DNA of 6,728 nt, from contig DAOWNK010000181.1 of NCBI GenBank assembly GCA_030642635.1, positions 1 to 6,728 of the forward strand. The letters run 5' to 3'. Below, piece by piece: positions 1 through 5,159 of the stretch. The stretch's first letter is position 1; each line of letters opens with the position of its first letter. Both the position numbers and the translations under genes were made by a program. The notes under the pieces were generated by a model. That model made no database searches and had not been told where the DNA came from. It saw only the letters and a list, made by a program, of their open reading frames with translations. Source of the stretch: Pirellulales bacterium (GTDB lineage: Bacteria; Planctomycetota; Planctomycetia; Pirellulales; Thermoguttaceae).

Positions 1-1
1 C

Positions 2-1270
2 GGCGCCGTCCGCGGGACACACGAGTATTGCTCGCAGCCCGGGCCGGTCTCGATACTGGCCGCCGCGATATTCATGGTCTGCATGATTTCGATACTGAGT
101 ATCTTGCCGGCGCCGACCTACCAGCCGAGCCACTCTAACCACGCCTGCACCACCAGCACCAGTGGCACAGGCCTCCGGGGCGTGGACAAGGACGGAAAGT
201 TCAAGTTCGTCGCCCGAGTTACCGGCCTGCACAACTGCAAGTGGTCGGACAACTACCTGCCGCCGCTGAGATATGCCCACTTAGGTCTCGGCCGAGAGTT
301 GAAACTGGACGCCGGCCTGGTCGAGATCACTTACTACAACGGGGCCAAGCTCGTCCTGGAAGGGCCGGTCGAGTTCACAGTCGAAAAAGCTAATGCCTGC
401 CGGCTGGAGCTTGGCAAACTTGCCGCAAAGGTGCCCAAGCCGGCTGCCGGGTTTACCGTCGAAACGCCCGGCATGTCGGTCGTGGACCTGGGCACCGAGT
501 TCAGTGTGATGGCAGAGGAGTCCGGTTCGACAGAGGTGCACATCTTCATTGGCGAGGTGGAGGTTCAGCAGCCCGGCAGAAACGGTGCTGTTGCCACTGT
601 GCAACGTTTGAAAGCGGGCCAGGCAATCCGGTGCACCGGCGGCGGCTTTCACGCAATTCCGTTGAGCAATCGGTACTGCGTGCGGAATATGTCCCAACAT
701 GCCGCTGTATCGACATTATTGGCCTCGGCAGTAGCGGCAAGCACGTTTGATGTTGACGACGAAGGTTGGACCGTCTCTGTCGACGGGACGGACTTTACAC
801 ATCATGCCACGGGCGGCGTCCCGGGTGGCTACATTCACGTGGCTGATCAGACTACCGGCGAGACATACTATTTCATCGCACCGTCGGCGTTTCACGGTGA
901 TCAATCCGGCGCATACGGGGCGTGTTTGAGTTTTAATCTGCGGGTGCGTTACGTGGGCGAGCCGAATCGTAAATACGGTAAGGTAGTGGTTGGGCAGGAG
1001 GACGACGTGGTAATTGTCGGCAACGGCAAGACGATCGTCGTCAGATCGGTCGTGCGCCCGAAGTTGGACCGATGGGCGCATTGCCGCATCGCGCTGGACC
1101 CGTCGGGCGGCTGGCGGCGTGCCGATATGCCCGAGCGGCCGACGGCAACCGATCAAGACATTTTGGAGGTGCTCAGCAACATCGAACAGTTTCGCATTCG
1201 GGGCGAGTTTATCACAGGCAAGGACGTTGCAGACCTGGACAACGTTATTATCCAAAGGGGCAAACAATGA
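2..1270 (+). CDS. Membrane-anchored FecR-like protein with C-terminal laminin-B-like domain (5' partial)
   Basis: The frame is open to the left edge, so the true start lies outside the window; the ATG at 74 falls inside the hydrophobic segment and is not a credible start. About 17 codons in, a stretch around ILAAAIFMVCMISILSIL (bases 53-106) looks like a single membrane span. A FecR domain follows (about bases 300-590), with the typical DAGLVEITYYNGAKLVLEGP, VETPGMSVVDLGTEFSV and a LKAGQAI stretch near 610-645. From about 740 to 1260 the protein resembles a laminin B (laminin IV) domain: FDVDDEGW, HHATGGVPGGYI, APSAFHGD, and near the end ILEVLSNIEQFRIRGEF with LDNVII. FecR proteins commonly relay signals to an ECF sigma factor or act as its anti-sigma; a sigma gene just upstream is expected but not seen. 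The laminin-B part would be extracytoplasmic and may bind a surface ligand. Domain calls are from recognition; the signalling role is inferred. Confidence 0.85.
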   Translation, partial: GAVRGTHEYCSQPGPVSILAAAIFMVCMISILSILPAPTYQPSHSNHACTTSTSGTGLRGVDKDGKFKFVARVTGLHNCKWSDNYLPPLRYAHLGLGRELKLDAGLVEITYYNGAKLVLEGPVEFTVEKANACRLELGKLAAKVPKPAAGFTVETPGMSVVDLGTEFSVMAEESGSTEVHIFIGEVEVQQPGRNGAVATVQRLKAGQAIRCTGGGFHAIPLSNRYCVRNMSQHAAVSTLLASAVAASTFDVDDEGWTVSVDGTDFTHHATGGVPGGYIHVADQTTGETYYFIAPSAFHGDQSGAYGACLSFNLRVRYVGEPNRKYGKVVVGQEDDVVIVGNGKTIVVRSVVRPKLDRWAHCRIALDPSGGWRRADMPERPTATDQDILEVLSNIEQFRIRGEFITGKDVADLDNVIIQRGKQ

Positions 1271-1301
1271 TTTTGATTTTCGGCAATTTTTGCGGGGATG
1301 G

Positions 1302-1310
1302 AAAGGAGGT
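1302..1310 (+). promoter_or_regulatory. Orphan strong Shine-Dalgarno (AAAGGAGGT)
   Basis: AAAGGAGGT is a near-perfect match to the anti-Shine-Dalgarno, lying 32 bases after the FecR-type gene stop. Ten bases on is TTG at 1321, which opens only a five-codon reading frame ending at TGA 1336-1338. No longer gene uses this site. It may serve a leader peptide, be a relic of a lost gene start, or be chance. Confidence 0.35.
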
Positions 1311-1353
1311 TTTTGACGAGTTGAGTCATCCCGCTTGAGGTTGAGATAACGTG

Positions 1354-1451
1354 TTCACGGCAAGTACTCTCGTGAAGGTATCGGGGGGCCGTAAACATCG
1401 CGGACGGTTACGATCAGGGTAAGGATAAATAATCTCGGATAAGGTTCCGAG
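1354..1451 (+). other. Possible structured leader of the LamG/PEP-CTERM gene (three hairpins)
   Basis: Three short inverted repeats lie in a row: TTCACG 1354-1359 with CGTGAA 1371-1376; CGTAAAC 1390-1396 with GTTACG 1407-1412 (one bulged A); and CTCGGA 1434-1439 with TCCGAG 1446-1451. None is followed by a T-run, so they do not look like simple terminators. They sit 42 bases or more upstream of the ATG at 1493. They could form a folded mRNA leader, but I match no known riboswitch consensus and such short stems may be chance. Confidence 0.3.
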
Positions 1452-1479
1452 AGCCTTAAAATCCTGTGGTCTTTCAGAT

Positions 1480-1487
1480 GGAGGGTG
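1480..1487 (+). promoter_or_regulatory. Ribosome binding site for the LamG/PEP-CTERM gene
   Basis: GGAGGGTG ends five bases before ATG 1493 and fixes that start. The resulting N-terminus is a clear signal peptide, whereas the upstream GTG at 1466 would place the same peptide behind nine residues and has no comparable site. Confidence 0.65.
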
Positions 1488-1492
1488 GAACT

Positions 1493-2322
1493 ATGAACCA
1501 CCACTTAAGATTTGGCTTCGTTGCTGTGGCCGTAACGGTCATGGCGTGGGTGTGCTCGGCAACTACACCGGTGCACGCAGAGATTACTGACGGTTTGGTC
1601 GCGTATTGGAACATGACGAAAACTCGGGTACGACGATCAACGATGACTATGGCGCCGACGACGACGGCACGTTGCTCGGTAGTACGCCGCCGCAATGGAT
1701 CACCGGCAAGTTCGGCAGTGGGCTAAGTTTTAACGGCTCGACTGCCAACGTCAGCATCCCTAACAGTAACGATTTGGATATCGGCACTAACAAGTTGTCG
1801 ATGTCAATGTGGGTAAAGTTCGACGATGTGCCGCCAGGCACCACGCGCGCGATTTATGATTCCGCGGGCGACAACTATATTTTCTATGCGGGCACCGGTG
1901 CCTTGGGGTTCAAAATCACGGATGCGGACGGAACTACAGAAACTCCTAGTATCGGCTATGGCGACCTGAACACGACTGACTGGTTTAACATCGTCGGTGT
2001 GTACGACGGTAGTGCCGGCACTGCGAAGATATACTTGGATGGAGTGCTCAAGGATACGCACACCAACGCCAATCTGACCGGCAACGTCAAACCCGACCAG
2101 GCCGCCTTCATGGGATACAGCGGCGCCGATACCCTTTGGTGGTCCGGAGACTTGGACGACTACGGTATATGGAACCGCGCTATAACATCGGACGAGCTCA
2201 GCCACGTTGCCGGCAACGCTATCGTGCCCGAGCCTGGTACGTTCGTGTTGCTTGCCACGGCTCTGGCCGGCGCAGGCCTGATGTTTATCGGCCGTCGCCG
2301 CAGAAGGAGGTCGAATCTGTAA
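1493..2322 (+). pseudogene. LamG-domain PEP-CTERM secreted protein, frameshifted near codon 40
   Basis: Starting at ATG 1493, the protein has a signal peptide (residues 1-29, ending PVHA before EITDGLVAYW). The reading frame then changes: EITDGLVAYWN is in one frame and DENSGTTINDDYG, the expected continuation, is in the next. One missing base at about 1612-1614 explains this; AAC-TAT-GAC losing a T would give the AACATGAC seen and restore WNYDENSG. Repaired length would be about 276 residues. The middle is a LamG/concanavalin-like domain (FGSGLSFNGSTANVSIPNS, LSMSMWVKF, WFNIVGVYDGSAGTAKIYLDG, DDYGIWNRAI). The end is a textbook PEP-CTERM tail: VPEPGTFVLLATALAGAG, then six arginines. Such proteins are exported, then processed by an exosortase. 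Without repair, the upstream frame ends at 1726 and gives a useless 77-residue product. Sequencing error, recent mutation or decay are all possible. The ligand is unknown. Confidence 0.85.
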
Positions 2323-2335
2323 TTTCGAGTTGTGG

Positions 2336-2376
2336 GCCGTCGGCAATCGGCTTTGATGATTGCCGGCGGCTCTTTA
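2336..2376 (+). terminator. Rho-independent terminator after the LamG/PEP-CTERM gene
   Basis: GCCGTCGGCAATC (2336-2348) pairs with GATTGCCGGCGGC (2358-2370): a 13-bp stem with one G-T wobble and a nine-base loop, followed by TCTTT. It begins 14 bases after the TAA at 2320-2322. It separates the LamG gene from the phosphodiesterase gene, which therefore needs its own promoter. Confidence 0.8.
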
Positions 2377-2423
2377 CCATGCTTTATTGTTGCAGGCGCC
2401 GCACCATACACATTGCTGCCAAG

Positions 2424-2450
2424 CCCAGGGGTTGCAATCCCCGGGTTTAT
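2424..2450 (+). other. GC-rich hairpin followed by a short T-rich tail
   Basis: CCC 2424-2426 and GGGG 2428-2431 pair with CCCC 2439-2442 and GGG 2443-2445 around loop TTGCAAT, with one bulged A, then TTTAT. It could be a second, weaker terminator or the end of a small repeat element. It lies between the clear terminator at 2336 and the phosphodiesterase gene; the rest of 2377-2572 shows nothing I can name. Confidence 0.4.
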
Positions 2451-2572
2451 GGGATCGTTATATGCGAGTGCAAAGAAAATCGGCCGTACAAGTTGGTCAT
2501 CGACGCCACCGCGTTTTAGAACCTATCGGAAAACTCGTACGCCACTTATTCTTAATCCAACGGAGAAAAAAC

Positions 2573-3448
2573 ATGATCAGCCTGAAAAATGTAATGTTGT
2601 CGGCATGTTTGCTCGCGATTCTAACTCTGCCGGTGCAGGCCACCTATATTGTCGCTCACCGCGGCAACTCGTCTCAGGCGCCGGAAAACACGATTGCCGC
2701 AATTCAGCACGCGGCCGACGTGGCGGATTACACCGAGTTCGACATCCGCGAAACCTCCGACGGGCATCTCGTGTTGATGCACGATACAACCGTTGACCGC
2801 ACGACCAACGGCGCCGGGCCTATAGCCGGGATGACGCTGGCCGACGTGAAGACCCTCGATGCCGGATCGTGGTTCGACCCGGCGTTCGCCGGGGAACGCG
2901 TCCCGACAATGGCCGAGGCGATCGAAGCCGCACTGGACAACGGATTGACGCCACTTATTGAGCATAAGACAGGCGCCGCTGAAGATTACTATGATGTTTT
3001 TACGGATATTGGCGTGATCGATAAGGTCGTCGTCATCTCGTTCGAGTGGAACTTTCTGGACGACCTGGACCACATCAATTCGGGCCTGAAACTCGGCGCG
3101 CTGGGTTCGGGGCCGCTAAATCAATCCACGATCAACAATGCTGTCTCCAAAGGCGCCGATTTCCTTGTTTGGATTCATGATTTTGTGGGCCAAGTGGAGG
3201 TGGACCTGGTCCATGACGAAGGCTTGGAGCTGCTTGTGGGGACGGTCGATGACAAGTCTCGGTGGAGTGAACTGATCGATATCGGCGTGGATGGGATTTC
3301 GACCAACCGCCCGACTGATCTGCACGCCATGCTTGCGCCAGAGCCATCAGCCGCCGTGACCCTGTGGGTTGCGTGTTGCTGTATTATTATGATGATGGGA
3401 CGGAGATGGATGAAGGCAAGCAGAGGCAAACAGGGACAAGAGGGATAA
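2573..3448 (+). CDS. Secreted glycerophosphodiester phosphodiesterase with PEP-CTERM tail
   Basis: This 291-residue protein should hydrolyse glycerophosphodiesters to glycerol 3-phosphate and an alcohol, outside the cytoplasm. ATG 2573 is chosen because GGAG lies at 2562-2565 and the start gives a signal peptide (MISLKNVMLSACLLAILTLP, cleaved near VQA). The GDPD fold begins at once: AHRG (His29, Arg30), APENT (Glu38, Asn39), TEFDIRETSDG (Glu55, Asp57), LMHD (His70), DRTTNG (75-80), MTLADVKTLDAG, VPTMAEAI, LIEHK (Glu130, Lys132) and the closing VDGISTNRP (239-247). The catalytic histidine pair and metal-binding acidic residues of the family all appear present. The end, PEP at 256-258, a hydrophobic stretch VTLWVACCCIIMMM and GRR at 276-278, is a PEP-CTERM sorting signal, which is unusual on this enzyme. 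Ordinary length for the family; appears intact. It may salvage phospholipid head groups or act on surface polymers; substrate is unproven. Confidence 0.93.
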   Translation: MISLKNVMLSACLLAILTLPVQATYIVAHRGNSSQAPENTIAAIQHAADVADYTEFDIRETSDGHLVLMHDTTVDRTTNGAGPIAGMTLADVKTLDAGSWFDPAFAGERVPTMAEAIEAALDNGLTPLIEHKTGAAEDYYDVFTDIGVIDKVVVISFEWNFLDDLDHINSGLKLGALGSGPLNQSTINNAVSKGADFLVWIHDFVGQVEVDLVHDEGLELLVGTVDDKSRWSELIDIGVDGISTNRPTDLHAMLAPEPSAAVTLWVACCCIIMMMGRRWMKASRGKQGQEG

Positions 3449-3466
3449 ACGGGACAGGTCTGATAT

Positions 3467-3488
3467 CGGCGTTTTGGGCGAGACGCCG
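3467..3488 (+). other. Weak hairpin after the phosphodiesterase gene
   Basis: CGGCGT (3467-3472) pairs with ACGCCG (3483-3488) over a ten-base loop, without a T-run. It lies in the 113-base gap before the next gene. A weak terminator or chance; the gap otherwise holds only the Shine-Dalgarno at 3550. Confidence 0.25.
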
Positions 3489-3549
3489 GGCGGGCGTGAT
3501 TGACCGTGTGCCGGGTGCTTCGCAAAAACGAACCATCGATACACCAATT

Positions 3550-3554
3550 GGAGA
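3550..3554 (+). promoter_or_regulatory. Shine-Dalgarno pointing at an ATA codon
   Basis: GGAGA at 3550-3554 is seven bases before ATA 3562-3564. This is the ideal distance for a start, and the codons that follow make a good signal peptide. The pattern suggests that the start was ATG and has become ATA, or that ATA is used weakly. Confidence 0.5.
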
Positions 3555-3561
3555 TTCACAC

Positions 3562-4467
3562 ATATTTACTCGCAATACATGGTTTGTACGGTTCTGTGTC
3601 ACGGCCGTTGTTTTGATGTGGATGTACGCCGCGGCGAACGTCTGCGCGGCAATGCCCGCTCTGAAACTGGTGTTCTCGTGCGCGGCGGACAACGACCTGT
3701 ATCGGGTTATGACCGCCGACGGCACGCGGTATCCGCGTTATGATAACGCCACCGAGGCGGTGCGTACGGCCGAGATCGGTACAGGCGTGCTGGTCCTGGC
3801 CGACGGTTATCCGGACAAATGGCGCTGGACCAACGGAATCCAACAGGAGCGTGTCAGAATGCTCTTGGCACTGGCGTGGTTGGTTCGCGTGGAAGACACG
3901 CCCGAACATCGTGGCCGGCTGCATCGGATTGCCAAGGATTTGCTTGCCCATCAGGCTGCATCCGGAGCTATCCCGGAGCGGCTTGGAGACCTCGATATGG
4001 GGCGTTTTCGGCCGCCGCAATCGAACAAAAGTTATGGTTGCGGCGAGGCGTCGCTGATCCAGGAAAACGGCGACCCGGTGGTCGATTTGCTGTACACTTG
4101 CAACTTCGCGCTGATCGCACTGCACGAGGCCGCCGCCGCAACTGATGACCCGGAATTGACGCGAGCCGCCGATCGACTGGCCGATTTTATCGTTCGCATC
4201 CAGGTCAGCTCCAAAGCACATCCGGAGTTCGACGGCGTGTGGTATCGGGCGTTCGACTTCAAGCGATGGGAATATTGGGCCTCCAACTCCGACGTGGGAT
4301 GGGGGTCGTGGTGCACCGAAACCGGCTGGACGCAAGGCTGGATCGTCGCCACATTGGCGCTGCGCCGGATGAACAAAAGCCTGTGGGACCTGACCGCCGA
4401 GAGCAAAATTGCCGACCATTTCGACAAGTATCAGAAGATGATGCTGCCGAAAGCACCTCAGAAATGA
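3562..4467 (+). CDS. Secreted protein with toroid-like C-terminal region, apparently internally deleted
   Basis: The frame is open from before 3364, but 3364-3561 overlaps the phosphodiesterase gene and then noncoding-looking sequence. I place the start at ATA 3562, behind GGAGA, because it yields signal peptide FTRNTWFVRFCVTAVVLMWM ending near VCA; the first canonical alternative is ATG 3616. Mature protein opens LKLVFSCAADNDLYRV and VLVLADGYPDK (to residue 86), then passes straight to WRWTNGIQQERVRMLLALAW. The C-terminal ~215 residues are helical, with repeated blocks such as DPVVDLLYTCNFALIALHEA, YRAFDFKRWEYWASNSDVGW and TETGWTQGWIVATLAL, resembling an alpha/alpha toroid of the glycosidase kind. 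From memory, planctomycete relatives are much longer (several hundred more residues), with the N-terminal block and this C-terminal block far apart and a second YPDK before WRW. If so, the middle has been lost in frame. The ATGA overlap with the sugar-porter gene suggests a carbohydrate-related operon. Activity is unknown and may be lost. Confidence 0.7.
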   Translation: MFTRNTWFVRFCVTAVVLMWMYAAANVCAAMPALKLVFSCAADNDLYRVMTADGTRYPRYDNATEAVRTAEIGTGVLVLADGYPDKWRWTNGIQQERVRMLLALAWLVRVEDTPEHRGRLHRIAKDLLAHQAASGAIPERLGDLDMGRFRPPQSNKSYGCGEASLIQENGDPVVDLLYTCNFALIALHEAAAATDDPELTRAADRLADFIVRIQVSSKAHPEFDGVWYRAFDFKRWEYWASNSDVGWGSWCTETGWTQGWIVATLALRRMNKSLWDLTAESKIADHFDKYQKMMLPKAPQK

Positions 4468-5086
4468 AAGAAACCGGAACGCAAACCGGCAGCACGCGGT
4501 ATTTGGCGGGCGTTTGCTTCGTCACATCGCTGGGAGGGCTGCTGTTCGGGTTCGATACGGCCGTGATCTCCGGCACCTTCGGCCTCGTCGAGACGCAGTT
4601 CGCACTGAGCAAGGTCCAGGTGGGTTGGTTCGCCGGCGCGGCGTTGCTCGGGTGCATCGTCGGGGCGGCCGTGGCGGGGATGCTGGGCGATCGGTTCGGC
4701 CGCAAGCCGGTTTTGATCCTCTCCGCTTTTCTGTTTTTCATTTCTGCGTTGGGTTCGACAATCGCTGCAACGTTTGCGGTTCTGATTCCAGCGCGGATCA
4801 TCGGCGGCGTGGGGGTGGGTATGGCCTCGGTGCTGGCGCCGATGTACATCTCCGAATTCGTCCCACCACGCATCCGCGGCCGGATGGTCGCCTTGTATCA
4901 ATTGTCCATCGTCATCGGCATCCTGGCGGCCTATTTCTCCAACTGGTCGCTGCTTAGTTTCGCACAAAACCACCCCGGCGCCTTCGGCGCCGACGGCATT
5001 CTGCCTTCTTCTGGCGATACGTTCCAGAAACCAAGGGCAAGAGTTTGGAGGAAATCGAGAAATTGTGGCTGCCGGTTGGAGGCTAA
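4464..5086 (+). pseudogene. Sugar-porter MFS transporter remnant: N-terminal third joined to C-terminal end
   Basis: ATG 4464 overlaps the previous stop as ATGA, suggesting translational coupling. Codons 1-179 encode a clear sugar-porter start: GGLLFGFDTAVISG (first membrane helix), GDRFGRKP (residues 75-82, loop 2-3 motif), ARIIGGVGVGMASVLAPMYI with SEF, PPRIRGR, and ALYQLSIVIGI, about five helices. At about 4995-5006 the sequence jumps. In a different frame (5006-5086) it reads FFWRYVPETKGKSLEEIEKL and ends LPVGG with TAA 5084-5086, the conserved cytoplasmic PETKG tail of the same family. The expected helices 6-12, about 250 residues, are absent, and the junction is out of frame. Unshifted translation continues through the tail into sequence antisense to the kinase, to 5663. 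A proton- or sodium-coupled sugar uptake role is the family norm, but this copy cannot form a full transporter. Deletion in the organism or an assembly error are both possible. Confidence 0.85.
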
Positions 5087-5123
5087 GGGCCAGGGGCTGG
5101 GGGCTGGGGACTGGGGACTGGGG
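5087..5123 (+). repeat. G-rich heptanucleotide tandem repeat, G-quadruplex-forming
   Basis: Five heptads run in register from 5087: GGGCCAG, GGGCTGG, GGGCTGG, GGACTGG, GGACTGG, then GG. Five runs of four or more G (5093-5096, 5099-5103, 5106-5109, 5113-5116, 5120-5123) are separated by two or three bases, which is an ideal quadruplex pattern. The array begins directly after the transporter stop codon and fills half of the gap between the convergent transporter and kinase genes. It resembles the CCCCAGT-type heptamer repeats known from cyanobacteria. No normal terminator is visible in 5087-5159, so the array might hinder transcription passing between the two genes. Confidence 0.75.
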
Positions 5124-5159
5124 AAAGAATTTCACCAAAGAGACCAGGCAGTTGCTCGG

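Noticed and set aside
1354..1420. Cyclic-di-GMP (GEMM) riboswitch
   Set aside because: Some words look similar (GGCAA, GTAAA), but the conserved core and paired elements could not be aligned.
1351..1422. 23-codon frame from GTG 1351
   Set aside because: No ribosome binding site at a usable distance; it overlaps the hairpins and has no recognisable content.
1606..1630. Programmed -1 frameshifting in the LamG/PEP-CTERM gene
   Set aside because: No proper slippery heptamer is in register; slipping at GAAAAC would also give a wrong residue order (WNMT) before ENSG, while one missing base explains the consensus exactly.
2360..2572. Upstream extension of the phosphodiesterase from an earlier ATG
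   Set aside because: The extension crosses the hairpin region and would bury the signal peptide; GGAG and the secretion signal fix the start at 2573.
3364..3561. Upstream extension of the toroid-like gene overlapping the phosphodiesterase
   Set aside because: The first part is a frame-shadow of the phosphodiesterase tail, and the rest has no protein-like character; the Shine-Dalgarno and signal peptide lie downstream.
3556..4419. Long minus-strand open frame opposite the toroid-like gene
   Set aside because: Its product is rich in His, Arg, Pro and Gln with no recognisable motif, while the plus strand carries coherent protein blocks and a signal peptide.
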